Notes: a model not told the origin generated them from the letters alone. A stretch of 64,000 bases of DNA from JBBAGC01 sp964491265 (GCA_964491265.1 CAZBFP010000003.1:124001-188000); one strand, 5' to 3'. Shown: positions 1 to 9,205, counted from the stretch's first letter. Translations and numbers: made by a program.

Positions 1-3
1 CCG

Positions 4-1635
4 CTAAGCCTTTGCATCGAGCAGTTTCATTATCTCTTCAATATCCGGATCCCGGGGGTTCAACTCCTTTGCCTGTTTCGCATAGATCAAAGCTCTTTTA
101 TAATTCTCTGTTTCATATTCAATCTGGGCAAGCCGCAGCCAGGCTCCGTAATAGTTGGGTGCAATACCCGATGCTTTCAGGAGATGCTCAATGGCATTTT
201 CAGGGGAGTCAATGTATTCGGCCTCTGCAAGGCGGAGGTGCCCCCAGATATTTTCGTGATTGTTTACAATCACCTTATTGTAAAGCTCCGCAGCTTTTTC
301 AAACTCCTTCTCCTCAAAAAGATGGTCCCCTTCCATGATGTCTGTCATCCAGCAGTCAACTCCGCAGATTTTACGGTGTGCCTTGAAATCCTTAAGAGTG
401 TAGCGGGCTTTGGAAGAGACTGTTTCCGCCTCTTCAAGAATTTTCTGCATCCATGGCGTGGTCTTTTTTAAATCGATTAAATATATTCCGCTGTCATGTT
501 TTTTAAACCATTCGGAATCGGATATTTCACCCCTCTCTTTAGCGCATTTGTAAATATCTGTACCGGGGTAATATGCCACAGGTGAAACCATAACATCATG
601 AGGGAGAGTCTTCTTTATAAGCTTAATTGTTGCATTGACATCCTCCGGGGTCTCGTCAGGCATGCCGGCCATCAGATAAAAGGACATGTAAATCCCCAGC
701 TTTCTTGTTACAGCGGCTGTTTCAACAATTTTAGCGGTTGTTATGGACTTATCATATTTCTTTAATATTTTTTCCGACCCTGATTCGACTCCGTACTGTA
801 TATGTTCAAGGCCGCATCTTTTCATTGCAAGGAGCATCTCCTCATCAACAGTGTCAACCCTGGCCTGACAGTTCCACATAATGTATAGTCCGCTTAACTG
901 CAGCTCTTCACAGAATTCAAGGACCCGCTCTTTTTTCAGCGTAAAGTTGTCATCCCGTATGGAAAAATAAATAATTCCATGCTTTTCATAGGAGTATTTA
1001 ATCTCTTTTATAATATCTGACGGGCTCCTGTAGCTTACTCTCCTCCCCCAGAATGAAGGTGAAGAACAGTATGTACAGCTGTTGGGGCAGCCCCTTGATG
1101 TGATGATATACCTGTACTGCTCGTTGGGGTTAACACCGATTGTTTTACCGCCGAAACCTGAAGGGTGCGGGAGTTCATCAAGATCATCGATCCTCTCCCC
1201 CTGGAATATTCTACGGCTTTCAGTATCTCCGATATTATCAAGGAGTTCAAGTACTGTTTTTTCACCCTCTCCGGTTATAATGAAATCTATTTCAGGATAA
1301 AGCTCCATAAGCTCTTCACTAAGAAAGGTAGGGTGCTGGCCACCTGCAATAAGAATGATTTCAGGATCTTTCTTTTTAAGTTCACGGATATACTTTAATG
1401 ACTCTGTTCTGTTGAATGAAAATATTGAAACAACAGCAGCATCAGGTTTCTCTTCAAGGGTTATATTGACACCCTTCTCCCATCCGTATTCAGAAAGATT
1501 TGCCAGAACTGTTTCATAACCTTTCTTTTCAAGTAGAGCCGCAATTGAAGTAATTCCATTAGGCATCAATGACATATAATAGTCATCTCTGTCTTTATAT
1601 TCACACATATATGAGCAGATTACTTTCATCGGCAT
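4..1635 (-). CDS. B12-binding radical SAM protein with C-terminal TPR repeats
   Basis: The 543-residue product has an N-terminal cobalamin-binding-like fold (about residues 1-135, with the IAGGQHPTF and TGEGEKTVLELL segments usual in these enzymes). A radical SAM core follows, whose CxxxCxxC cluster motif is seen as RGCPNSCTYC (Cys183, Cys187, Cys190). The last ~110 residues are TPR-like helices (AEYIDSPENAIEHLLKAS, KRALIYAKQAKELNP). The architecture is that of the BchE/P-methylase-like group; the substrate cannot be read from sequence. The start overlaps the end of the VanY-like gene by 10 nt, so the two are probably translationally coupled. A second Met two codons later is an equally possible start. 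Confidence 0.85.
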   Translation of the reverse strand: MPMKVICSYMCEYKDRDDYYMSLMPNGITSIAALLEKKGYETVLANLSEYGWEKGVNITLEEKPDAAVVSIFSFNRTESLKYIRELKKKDPEIILIAGGQHPTFLSEELMELYPEIDFIITGEGEKTVLELLDNIGDTESRRIFQGERIDDLDELPHPSGFGGKTIGVNPNEQYRYIITSRGCPNSCTYCSSPSFWGRRVSYRSPSDIIKEIKYSYEKHGIIYFSIRDDNFTLKKERVLEFCEELQLSGLYIMWNCQARVDTVDEEMLLAMKRCGLEHIQYGVESGSEKILKKYDKSITTAKIVETAAVTRKLGIYMSFYLMAGMPDETPEDVNATIKLIKKTLPHDVMVSPVAYYPGTDIYKCAKERGEISDSEWFKKHDSGIYLIDLKKTTPWMQKILEEAETVSSKARYTLKDFKAHRKICGVDCWMTDIMEGDHLFEEKEFEKAAELYNKVIVNNHENIWGHLRLAEAEYIDSPENAIEHLLKASGIAPNYYGAWLRLAQIEYETENYKRALIYAKQAKELNPRDPDIEEIMKLLDAKA

Positions 1636-2390
1636 TCCCTGTTAATTGAATTTACATATATCGGAGCAAGATGTCCCGCATTTTCCGATCCATGGAAAAG
1701 ATTTTTTGCGTTAAATGTTTCAGGATTATTATTATAAACTCTGTTCCAGTCTTCAAGAAGTTTACCGGAAAGGGGAAGATATGACCAGTGCCATTTCTCC
1801 TCTTCATAGCCGGAGTCTCTTCCGGAATTATAGGGCCTGCAGAAACCGTATTTACCTGCATTTTCCAGAAGCCAGTTGTAAATGACTGCCCCTTCACCTT
1901 CTTCGTAATAGCGGTTGTTCAGATGATTGATGTCAAAATCTGTTCCCCAGTGATGCCTTGATGTACCGGGCATTGATGAATAGCGGAGAATAAGCTCTGC
2001 CCGCATCAGCGGATCGGATATCTTATTAATATCTGATGTGCCGGTGGTTCTCAGCCTTCCGGTCCATTTCCCGTCCCAGATATTACGCTGTGCCTGAAAG
2101 TTCCTTGCGGCACTCTGAACCCATATTTTTATGCCTGGATTATCTTTATTGAAATCTGCAAGCATCGCCTCAAGGGCCTGAACTGTTTCCTTCCTCAGGT
2201 ACATATTTTTGCGCGCTACAGGTATGGAGGTATTATCCAGATTCATAAAATATGGATGTGAGGCAGGATTAAAGTATCCTGTCACATAATCAAAAACAGG
2301 AATCCTGTAGATTCCTGTTTCATCAGAATAGGTAATTATTGCCGGTAACGTGAGTAGTGATGCCAGCAGAAAAAGCTTAAAAAATTTCAA
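1626..2390 (-). CDS. VanY/M15B-type D-alanyl-D-alanine carboxypeptidase, secreted
   Basis: The 254-residue protein begins with a signal peptide (KFFKLFLLASLLTLPAI). It carries the zinc-peptidase motifs of the M15B family: SRHHWGTDFD (zinc His and Asp) near residue 120 and EKWHWSY (second zinc His with catalytic Glu) near residue 190. Enzymes of this family trim the terminal D-Ala from peptidoglycan stem peptides in the periplasm. It is the middle gene of a three-gene minus-strand run. The small membrane protein ends 32 nt upstream and the radical SAM gene overlaps its 3' end. Nothing nearby suggests vancomycin resistance, so a cell-wall remodelling role is the simplest reading. Confidence 0.85.
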   Translation of the reverse strand: MKFFKLFLLASLLTLPAIITYSDETGIYRIPVFDYVTGYFNPASHPYFMNLDNTSIPVARKNMYLRKETVQALEAMLADFNKDNPGIKIWVQSAARNFQAQRNIWDGKWTGRLRTTGTSDINKISDPLMRAELILRYSSMPGTSRHHWGTDFDINHLNNRYYEEGEGAVIYNWLLENAGKYGFCRPYNSGRDSGYEEEKWHWSYLPLSGKLLEDWNRVYNNNPETFNAKNLFHGSENAGHLAPIYVNSINRECR

Positions 2391-2422
2391 TAACTGATTT
2401 CCTTTCTTTTAAACTGCGAATA

Positions 2423-2605
2423 TCAATGATCCATCTGACTGGTTGCAGGGGGATAAATCCCTTTCTTTCTTCTATTCATTGCTATTCCGAATCTTATTGC
2501 TCCTGAAATACAAACAAAAGCAATAATAATAGATGCAATAACAATAGTGTTGCGAACCAGCAGGTGATATTCCCTCATAAAATCAATGATAGCTCTATCC
2601 ATCAT
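2423..2605 (-). CDS. Small single-span membrane protein
   Basis: The 60-residue product has one hydrophobic helix (about residues 18-40, NTIVIASIIIAFVCISGA) followed by a basic RRKK patch and a short polar tail. This fits an inner-membrane protein with a cytoplasmic C-terminus. A strong AAGGAGT ribosome-binding site lies just upstream of two consecutive Met codons; its spacing favours the second (position 2602). No family recognised. Position and spacing suggest it is the first gene of the operon with the carboxypeptidase and radical SAM genes. Confidence 0.6.
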   Translation of the reverse strand: MMDRAIIDFMREYHLLVRNTIVIASIIIAFVCISGAIRFGIAMNRRKKGIYPPATSQMDH

Positions 2606-2804
2606 GTACTCCTTTTTTTACAGGGATTTTTTGTTTGTTTCTACAGAAATTATTCTTTAACCTTAATATCTATATTTTGAAATATGGACTTTTGCAGTAT
2701 AAGAGAGTAATTTCCGCATATAATTAAATAATGTCATGCTGATAATAAATGTCAATATTAATTCTTCAGCAGAGATAATAAATTTTATTAAGTGAAAAAA
2801 ATCC

Positions 2805-2843
2805 GGGGTCAGAGCAGAGGCTAAAAAGTATTGGGGTCAGAGC
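2805..2843 (+). repeat. Two direct copies of GGGGTCAGAGC
   Basis: The 11-bp word GGGGTCAGAGC occurs at 2805-2815 and 2833-2843, 28 bp apart. The same word occurs on the minus strand at 42111-42121 and 43311-43321, flanking the lipoprotein gene. Words of this type often lie beside degraded or absent transposase genes; no transposase is present here. The rest of 2606-3121 holds AT-rich sequence and a hairpin element at about 2975-3060. Confidence 0.6.
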
Positions 2844-2974
2844 CCTTATGTCTGTCCCGAATCCTCCTAACCATGTATTCCCGTTCCACCCTTTTTCAAT
2901 TCACAGAATAATGCTTTACAAAAAAAATATAAAGAAATTATTAAGAAAAGAGCGGGATAAATCAATGTTAATTC

Positions 2975-3060
2975 CTAAAAAAATATTTTAGTGTAAAAAT
3001 AGATTTTTTTTATCCCCGCCGCCTTCGGCGGCGGGGATAGTAGATCATTTTTTAATAATA
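2975..3060 (+). repeat. REP-like element with 13-bp stem hairpin (copy 1)
   Basis: A perfect 13-bp stem (TATCCCCGCCGCC with its complement, 3-nt loop) lies at 3011-3039. It is preceded by a TTTTAGTGTAA-type arm. The whole unit recurs in inverted orientation at about 17068-17150. The run of T residues is on the wrong side for a minus-strand terminator, and on the plus strand it comes only after a gap, so a dispersed repeat is the better call. Confidence 0.65.
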
Positions 3061-3121
3061 AGTTTAGGACTCAATATTGGGATAATTATCTTCTATAAAT
3101 TTATCATCAGGGAAATCGTAT

Positions 3122-4699
3122 ATGCTTACAATGCTGGCTGAAATTATCGGGGGTGTGGGGCTTGTTCTTCTCGGCATGGCACTTATGTCAGAGGGGCTCC
3201 AGGCCCTTGCAGGTGACAGGGTAAAGCAGCTTTTAAGTCATTTTACAGGTAGTCCCCTTAAGGGGGTATTAACCGGCACAGGAATTACTGTGGTTACGAA
3301 TTCTGCAAGCGCAACAATTCTTGCCACGATCGGTTTTATAAATGCGGGACTTCTTTCCCTCCCCCAGGCTATCGGCATAATCTTTGGAGCAAACCTGGGA
3401 ACTGTTTCCACAGCCTGGATAGTGGCCCTTGTAGGATTCAAGTTCAGTATAAGTACATTTACACTCCCTCTTATTACCCTGGGTGCGCTAATGAAACTTT
3501 TTCTTAAAAGGGAACGTGCGTCCATAGGCCTGGCCATTGCAGGTTTTGGTCTCCTTTTTCTGGGTGCAGATATACTTCAGGGAGGTATGCGCAGTACAGG
3601 GGGATTTATTGAGCTTACGGGCTTTTCTGTAAATGTCTGGAGCGACCGTTTTATTCTTGCAGCGATGGGATTTTTAATGACCTTCCTTCTTCAATCATCA
3701 ACGGTTGCTATAGTAACAACACTCGCGGCCCTTGGTACGGGTTCAGTTACAATGGAACAGGCAGCTCTTGTTGTTGTGGGGCTTAATACAGGGAAGGTTT
3801 ATTACGGTATACTTGGATACATAGGAGCGTCTACAGCAGGTAAGCGCACGGCTGTTTTACATATCTTTTTTAATCTTGCCACGGGTGTTATTCTTTTTAT
3901 ATTTTCCAGCATTTTCGTTTCATCAATTTCAGATCTATGCGTATATGCAGGGGTAGGCTCGCCGGCTATTATTGTATGCGCGCTTCATACAGGCTTTAAC
4001 CTTATCGGGATCACACTCTGGCTCCCCATGCATAAAACAATTGCCGTTTTAATGGAAAAGGTTGTACCGCAGAAGGGTCCGCTTCTTACACGCTTTCTCG
4101 ATTACCAGGTTGCCTCAGTACCCCATGTTGCTATTGAAACTGCCCGCCTGACAATTGTTGAGGTTACCAGGGTTGTTCTGACTGCAATAAGGGACCTGAT
4201 TGTGGGAGAAAAACCATACAGGGAGGCAGTGGCAGGCCTGGTTGAGGTTGATGCCGCACTGCTGGAAACAAGGAAATACCTTTCCTCTGTTGTTTCATCA
4301 CCTGACGCGAGCCAGGTGCACAGACAGCATCTTGATGTTATACATGCCATGGACCACCTTTCACGCCTGGTTGAGGCATGCAGGGAATTTGACAATGTAC
4401 GAACAACAGCACGTTCTGAGTTTCTAAGGAATCTGGCACTCGGGCAGTTAGGGGAGTTTGATGCTGTGATTAAATGGCTCGATGGTGAAATTAAAGAGGC
4501 TCCCCTGCACAGGGTGGAGAAGGTCTCTGCGCATTTTGCAGAAACACGGCGTAAAAAGCGTACTGACATGATAGTGGATATTGCCAGAGGCGGTATGAAA
4601 CCGGATGATGGATTTGAGCACCTTGAGGCTATGCGGTGGATCGACAGAATAGCATATCATATATGGCGGGGTGTTTCACATCTTAGTCAGACCTACTGA
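3122..4699 (+). CDS. Na/Pi cotransporter family protein with PhoU-like C-terminal domain
   Basis: The 525-residue protein has two inverted hydrophobic repeats (about residues 1-150 and 170-300) typical of the Na/Pi cotransporter II fold. The motifs GANLGTVSTAWIV and QSSTVAIVTTLAALGTG mark the two halves. Residues ~340-525 are soluble and helical, resembling the PhoU-like domain that often follows this transporter in bacteria. The expected role is sodium-coupled phosphate (or related anion) transport across the inner membrane. An AGGGA ribosome-binding site precedes the ATG. It stands alone, with a convergent CAP-domain gene 14 nt downstream. Confidence 0.88.
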   Translation: MLTMLAEIIGGVGLVLLGMALMSEGLQALAGDRVKQLLSHFTGSPLKGVLTGTGITVVTNSASATILATIGFINAGLLSLPQAIGIIFGANLGTVSTAWIVALVGFKFSISTFTLPLITLGALMKLFLKRERASIGLAIAGFGLLFLGADILQGGMRSTGGFIELTGFSVNVWSDRFILAAMGFLMTFLLQSSTVAIVTTLAALGTGSVTMEQAALVVVGLNTGKVYYGILGYIGASTAGKRTAVLHIFFNLATGVILFIFSSIFVSSISDLCVYAGVGSPAIIVCALHTGFNLIGITLWLPMHKTIAVLMEKVVPQKGPLLTRFLDYQVASVPHVAIETARLTIVEVTRVVLTAIRDLIVGEKPYREAVAGLVEVDAALLETRKYLSSVVSSPDASQVHRQHLDVIHAMDHLSRLVEACREFDNVRTTARSEFLRNLALGQLGEFDAVIKWLDGEIKEAPLHRVEKVSAHFAETRRKKRTDMIVDIARGGMKPDDGFEHLEAMRWIDRIAYHIWRGVSHLSQTY

Positions 4700-4713
4700 T
4701 TTTTTTAAAGCAC

Positions 4714-5424
4714 CTAATATTCAAATGGAACAGTATCAGACGGTTCTTTCTTTATAATTTTCTCATGGGACTGAAATTTCTGTGTGCCGTTGCATTTCAA
4801 TATGCTGAAAAAGCTTTTATCCCTGAAACAATATATTCCGCAACCCAGCTGAATTACATCCTTTGAAAGAATATTTGCTCTATGTCCCGGGGAATCCATC
4901 CACTGTTTAACAATAGCATCAGCAAATGAAAGGTATGTGTGATATGGTATAATCTCACCCCCCGGCCTGGAGCTCAGGTGCCCTTTGCTGATGTCAATAG
5001 GATAAAGTCTCTGGCCGGAAGTAATCTTTATACCGCTGGATGAGGCGATGTTTTCTGCCGGCAGAGGGTTGGCCACTCCTGCCAGTCCGGTTCTTTTAAC
5101 CGGGTCTCTTCGTGCAGGGTCCCGGTCATAATGGGAGAAAAAATTCAGCTCTGTCATTCGTTTTGAGTGATACCATGCAGCTGCTTCAAGCTCAATGGAG
5201 TGCTCCAGAGATGAAAGGTTTCTCTTTAACCGCTCTTCATTTGTGACGAAAAAAACCGCGGCATTGAGCCGCCTGTAGTCAACATTGTCTGGATCAATGA
5301 CCTTATTAAAGAGCGGGTTGGATCTGAAGGTGGTATTACTGTTTTCGTTGTAGTGCTTATAATCCCACAGAGCAAACCCCTGAATAGATGCAAGAAGTAC
5401 AAGGGCTATAAAAATTTTCTTCAT
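4714..5424 (-). CDS. Secreted CAP-domain (SCP/PR1-like) protein
   Basis: The 236-residue product starts with a signal peptide (KKIFIALVLLASIQGFAL). It contains a CAP fold from about residue 58: NEERLKRN, a helix with WYHSKRMTELNFFSHYD, AENIA, and the signature WMDSPGHRANILS followed by GCGIY. The usual active-site cleft His residues (FFSHYD and GHRANIL) are present. CAP proteins are extracytoplasmic; molecular roles in bacteria are mostly unknown. It is monocistronic and convergent with the Na/Pi cotransporter gene. Confidence 0.82.
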   Translation of the reverse strand: MKKIFIALVLLASIQGFALWDYKHYNENSNTTFRSNPLFNKVIDPDNVDYRRLNAAVFFVTNEERLKRNLSSLEHSIELEAAAWYHSKRMTELNFFSHYDRDPARRDPVKRTGLAGVANPLPAENIASSSGIKITSGQRLYPIDISKGHLSSRPGGEIIPYHTYLSFADAIVKQWMDSPGHRANILSKDVIQLGCGIYCFRDKSFFSILKCNGTQKFQSHEKIIKKEPSDTVPFEY

Positions 5425-5567
5425 TTTACTGCTCCTGCGGGATCAATTATTATGAGCTTAATATCATTTGCCTCTATCATTCTCTCAATAATCCGGAGTG
5501 CCTTACCTATGGATTATTGAGCAAAGGGAAAAAGCAATATAATTAGTATAGATTCAGAAAAAATAAG

Positions 5568-6461
5568 TTATTTAACCATTTCCTGAATAATCTCTTTAAC
5601 AGACTTAATGTCAGTTATTAACGCGCTCACCTGACCAGCCCCTGCAGGGACAAGATCAAAATTTGCGCTGTTCCATGCCTTGTCTGCATTTTTAAGCCTG
5701 AACTCTTTTTTTATATCAAAACCGGGTGATTCAATAAGTGTTTTTATCTCCGTTGTCATGATAGCGCGCATCATCAGGTTCTCTACGGGGAGGAGATCTG
5801 TTCCGCCGTCATGGCATTTTATTATAAGCTCCTTCCATTTTTCGTGGGCGGAACTTTCTTTTGAAGCAAGAAGCCTTGTTCCAAGCTGTACCCCTTCCGC
5901 GCCTAAAGCAAGTGCTGCTTTGTATCCTCTTGAGTCAGCAATACCCCCTGCAGCAACAACAGGTACTTTAACATTATCTGCAATCAGCGGTACAAGAATC
6001 ATGGTTGAGGATTCCGGGCCTGTTGATCTTAGCCCGCCAGCTTCAGAGCCTGCTGCAACAATACCGTCAGCCCCTGTATCAACCGCGCTTATTGCGTGTT
6101 TAAGCGAGAGTACCACATGGAGGCCTTTCATCCCTGAACTGTGGAGCAGGGGATATATTTTACCCGGGAATCCCACAGCTGTAGTTACTGTTTTTATACC
6201 AGCTTCAGCAATGATCGGGATTATCATCTCATTGAGGGGGTTTATTATCATTATATTTGCGCCAAAGGGTTTATCGGTTCTCGATTTAACCTCTTTAATC
6301 AGCTTTTTTACATCTTCCACATCCCTGGCAAAACCGAGAGCCATCATCCCGTATCCCCCTGCATTGCTTACAGCAGCAATAAGATCCGGACTGTTCATTG
6401 CTCCAATAGGCCCCTGTATTATCGGGTGCTCTGACCCCAGCATTTCAATTAATTTTGACAT
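5568..6461 (-). CDS. FabK/nitronate monooxygenase-like FMN oxidoreductase
   Basis: The 297-residue TIM-barrel protein shows the family features: the N-terminal HPIIQGPIGAMNSPDL segment, AAVSNAGGYGMM, an FGANIMI strand, and phosphate-binding PVVAAGGIADSRG plus GAEGVQLGTRLL near the C-terminus. Relatives are enoyl-ACP reductase II (FabK) and nitronate monooxygenase. The usual catalytic EAGGH motif reads SEAGGLRS here, so the general-base His is replaced by Leu and neither activity can be assumed. It is monocistronic. Confidence 0.8.
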   Translation of the reverse strand: MSKLIEMLGSEHPIIQGPIGAMNSPDLIAAVSNAGGYGMMALGFARDVEDVKKLIKEVKSRTDKPFGANIMIINPLNEMIIPIIAEAGIKTVTTAVGFPGKIYPLLHSSGMKGLHVVLSLKHAISAVDTGADGIVAAGSEAGGLRSTGPESSTMILVPLIADNVKVPVVAAGGIADSRGYKAALALGAEGVQLGTRLLASKESSAHEKWKELIIKCHDGGTDLLPVENLMMRAIMTTEIKTLIESPGFDIKKEFRLKNADKAWNSANFDLVPAGAGQVSALITDIKSVKEIIQEMVK

Positions 6462-6640
6462 GATTTATCCCCTTAATATTTTATTCTATTATAGTTATGT
6501 TTATAAGAGTTAGTATGCAACAAGTTTCATACTGGTCAACGCTTTTTTAATTAAAATAAATTTTTTCTATTATATACTTGTTGACTGTAAAATAGTTCTC
6601 TGATAGTGTTTAATGAATAAATAACGCGGAATTAAAAAAC

Positions 6641-6823
6641 ATGTTTGAAGACCGCAGAAAGATCCTTGATGTATGTGAGTATATAGACCGGATTATCTGT
6701 TCAGATACAGATTTATTCTGCATCAGGGTTCGAGAAGTCAAAAAAGAGATTAAAAGAACTCTCAAAATAAATCCTAATTGCTGCACAAAAAAAGAAATTG
6801 ATTTTCTGGTAAAAAGATTATAG
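6641..6823 (+). CDS. Small hypothetical protein
   Basis: This 60-codon frame encodes a charged, Cys-containing product with no recognised family and no clear ribosome-binding site. Its stop lies 3 nt before the start of the next small gene, which supports a coupled pair. A longer frame on the other strand covers the same DNA but has no start signal. Treat as tentative. Confidence 0.4.
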   Translation: MFEDRRKILDVCEYIDRIICSDTDLFCIRVREVKKEIKRTLKINPNCCTKKEIDFLVKRL

Positions 6824-6826
6824 TAT

Positions 6827-7030
6827 ATGAATCCCCTTGTTATTAAGCTTATTAAAATTGGAATATTCATCACTGCAGGATTTATCACTGCAAAAATTTC
6901 TGTTAAATATCTAAAGAGGCGAAACCCTGCTGCTGCCATGTCAGATCCGGAAATAATAGCCCTTGCTGTTTTCTGCGGTGCTCTAGTGTCAGGGGTCTTT
7001 TCTTTTGTAATTAAACGGGTTTTATTTTAA
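6827..7030 (+). CDS. Small two-span membrane protein
   Basis: The 67-residue product has two hydrophobic stretches (about residues 5-22 and 42-62) separated by a basic KYLKRRNP turn and a polar DPEI segment, suggesting a hairpin membrane protein. It follows the preceding 60-codon gene by 3 nt. No family recognised. Confidence 0.45.
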   Translation: MNPLVIKLIKIGIFITAGFITAKISVKYLKRRNPAAAMSDPEIIALAVFCGALVSGVFSFVIKRVLF

Positions 7031-7117
7031 ATTAGATTTTATTCTCACTCTATTTTGGAGTACAAAATAGATTCCTTCCGATTCTTTCCCCCTGTCTACC
7101 CCGGGAGTACTTCTTCG

Positions 7118-7152
7118 CTCTGCTTACTTTGACGAGCTCAGTACAAGCAGAG
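7118..7152. repeat. Imperfect hairpin in a 529-bp gene-free stretch
   Basis: CTCTGCTT (7118-7125) pairs with AAGCAGAG (7145-7152). It lies in the gap 7031-7559, which otherwise contains AT-rich sequence and the repeat at 7387-7449. I see no gene in this gap. Confidence 0.4.
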
Positions 7153-7386
7153 GGCGCCCCAAAGTGGGCATGAGTTAACTATTATCATCCTGATAATTAT
7201 ATGTTAATATTCGTTAATACATCTTCGTCTTTAATTCGGAATATTAGAATTTGAGTACTCTGAAAATTCATCCCCCTATCTGTCATATTCCTACTGTGAA
7301 ATATTTATTAACTCTTCTATTCCAATCTCAAGCTGTGCTTCTTATGACAAAAAAATAAGGGATATATAGATTAAAGGATGTCTTAT

Positions 7387-7449
7387 TCTTTGATTCATTT
7401 ATTTATTTGAGTGTTCCTTTTACGTGCCCCCTTTTGGGGACAGGGGGAT
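7387..7449 (+). repeat. Dispersed 63-bp repeat with C5/G5 hairpin (copy 1)
   Basis: The core TTTTACGTGCCCCC followed by GGGGACAGGGGGAT forms a GC-rich hairpin. The same core with similar upstream sequence (TTCTTTGATT...) recurs in the same orientation at 21656-21719. Both copies are intergenic. Confidence 0.7.
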
Positions 7450-7559
7450 GTGAGACTAAATGTTATTATTTTTACTAAAAATACAGAATGAGCCGATTTT
7501 TCTTGATTTTAATTCTGAAACGACTATATTATAATTACCATTTTTTCAGGGAGGGGAAT

Positions 7560-7724
7560 ATGGAAATTTCCAATATAACAGGTGCAGGTGTTGTTACACC
7601 TGGATTTACAACTGAATCTAATAGGCCGCTGAGAACAGAGACTGATAATCAGCAGGCAGTAAGACCGGAACCGCAGAGAATACCGGAGGAGAATAAAGGG
7701 AATAATATTGATGTCACTGCCTGA
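7560..7724 (+). CDS. Small polar hypothetical protein
   Basis: A strong AGGGAGGGG ribosome-binding site precedes the ATG at 7560, fixing a 54-residue product (MEISNITGAGVVTPGF...). It is Pro-, Asn- and Gln-rich with no membrane segment and no recognised family. The frame stays open upstream to an ATG at 7488, but the ribosome-binding site makes 7560 the likely start. It ends 16 nt from the convergent helicase gene. Confidence 0.55.
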   Translation: MEISNITGAGVVTPGFTTESNRPLRTETDNQQAVRPEPQRIPEENKGNNIDVTA

Positions 7725-7739
7725 TGAAGGGGTGTGGTG

Positions 7740-9071
7740 CTATTCTCTGTATCCAAGTTCTCTGATAAAGCGTGGGAGTTTCCCGCTGCTGTTTTTATGA
7801 AATATAAGGTGAAGTTCATTCTCTGCCCGGGTCATGGCAACATAGAAAAGCCTTCTCTCCTCTTCAATATCTGATGTTCTGTCAGGTATTATCCGGTCAC
7901 TAATCCCCGGGATAATCACTGTATCAAATTCAAGTCCCTTTGACCCGTGCATGGTAAGAAATTTAATCTGCTTTGAGGTGATTGCTGCCAGTTCTTTTTT
8001 GAGTATCTCCCCCTGGTAATTATTCCTGTATATTACTGCAATATCCCTCTTTTCCGGGAGTCCCGAAATTATTTTTATTATTGCCCCGGCTTCGCTATCC
8101 CCTTTAGGAACAGGGTGAAATTTTACTATGCCACTGATATTCTTACAGGGTATTATTTTTTTCGATGTTCTGAAACTGTTCTGTCTTATAAAACTGTTGG
8201 AGAGTTTTATAATTTTTTTCCCTGACCGGTAATTAAATGTCAGCTCCCGTATCTTTACTTCAGGAAAATATTTTTTTATGTTTATAATATATTCCACTTT
8301 TGCGTTTCTGAATCCGTAGATAGACTGGTAATCATCACCCACCATAAAGAGGTTCGGCTTTTCCCTGCAGAGAAGGAGGGAGAGTAATTCGAAATTATCA
8401 TCAGATGTATCCTGAAACTCATCAACAAAGATGTGCCTGTACCTTGACCTTACTGAATCTCTGACCTCCGGCACTTCTTTTAGAATGAGTGAAGCGTGTG
8501 CTATCATGTCGTCAAAATCGATAATTGCTTTTGATGACTTATAATCTTTATATTTTTCAGGAATTTCCTGTATAAGATTATAGAGACCGGAATGTTCAAG
8601 TTTTTTTAGCAGCTCCGGTTTAAGTCTGTGAAGATTTTCAGCAAGATTAAATACAGTATCACAGGGGATGCCAAGATAAAGCTCCTTCCTGCTCAATATT
8701 ATATTCCGGATAATCTCTTTTTTATCCTCATCGGTTATAATCCCGGGGAAGGCGGGGAAGCGGAAATGTTTTATGTATATTGACGAATATTCCCTCAGCA
8801 GCTGGAGCGAAAATGAATGAAATGTGCCGGAGAAAACCGGGGTCATATCAGTACAGGAATTTTTCCCAAGCCTTGTTTTTATCTCTTCAGCAGCCTTTCT
8901 GCTGAATGTGAGTATCAGCAGGTTTTCCGGTGCAAGATCTGAATGGAGCAGGACATTTTTAATCTTCTCAATCATTGTAGTGGTTTTGCCGGTTCCTGCA
9001 CCAGCAATAACAAGGCTTACCCCTGTGTCGGGCTTTGATGCTTCAATCTGCTGTTTATTAAGATTCCCCAT
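7740..9071 (-). CDS. UvrD/PcrA-type superfamily 1 DNA helicase, short form
   Basis: All canonical SF1A motifs are visible in order: Q motif (LNKQQIEA), Walker A (AGAGTGKTTTM), Ia (TFSRKAAEEI), Walker B (VDEFQDTS), III (GDDYQSIYGFRNA), IV (FNYRSG), V (HGSKGLEFD) and VI (LFYVAMTRAENEL). At 443 residues it is well below the ~650-730 usual for UvrD/PcrA. The stretch between motifs IV and V is only about 80 residues, so the 2B domain appears to be largely missing. It is probably an ATP-dependent 3'-5' helicase of repair or an uncharacterised small subgroup. Monocistronic. Confidence 0.88.
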   Translation of the reverse strand: MGNLNKQQIEASKPDTGVSLVIAGAGTGKTTTMIEKIKNVLLHSDLAPENLLILTFSRKAAEEIKTRLGKNSCTDMTPVFSGTFHSFSLQLLREYSSIYIKHFRFPAFPGIITDEDKKEIIRNIILSRKELYLGIPCDTVFNLAENLHRLKPELLKKLEHSGLYNLIQEIPEKYKDYKSSKAIIDFDDMIAHASLILKEVPEVRDSVRSRYRHIFVDEFQDTSDDNFELLSLLLCREKPNLFMVGDDYQSIYGFRNAKVEYIINIKKYFPEVKIRELTFNYRSGKKIIKLSNSFIRQNSFRTSKKIIPCKNISGIVKFHPVPKGDSEAGAIIKIISGLPEKRDIAVIYRNNYQGEILKKELAAITSKQIKFLTMHGSKGLEFDTVIIPGISDRIIPDRTSDIEEERRLFYVAMTRAENELHLIFHKNSSGKLPRFIRELGYRE

Positions 9072-9177
9072 ACTATTAATACGAATTGAAGAGAGTTTTT
9101 TTTGAATTTTTTTACTTATAACAGGAGAAAAAAGAGGAACTGAATCTTTGATTTGCGAATATTGTTCATTAAAATAC

Positions 9178-9205
9178 TTGACATTCGCTATATAAAATGT
9201 ACACT
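9178..9205 (+). promoter_or_regulatory. Predicted sigma-70 promoter of acyl-CoA synthetase gene
   Basis: TTGACA at 9178-9183 and TACACT at 9200-9205 are 16 bp apart, about 75 nt upstream of the ATG at 9279. Confidence 0.5.

Noticed and set aside
3011..3039. Terminator of an upstream operon
   Set aside because: The T run is on the wrong side for the minus strand, and the unit recurs elsewhere in inverted form, so it is a repeat element.
6610..6939. A 109-codon minus-strand frame over the two small plus-strand genes
   Set aside because: No start signal, and the plus-strand pair is tightly spaced with membrane-protein features.
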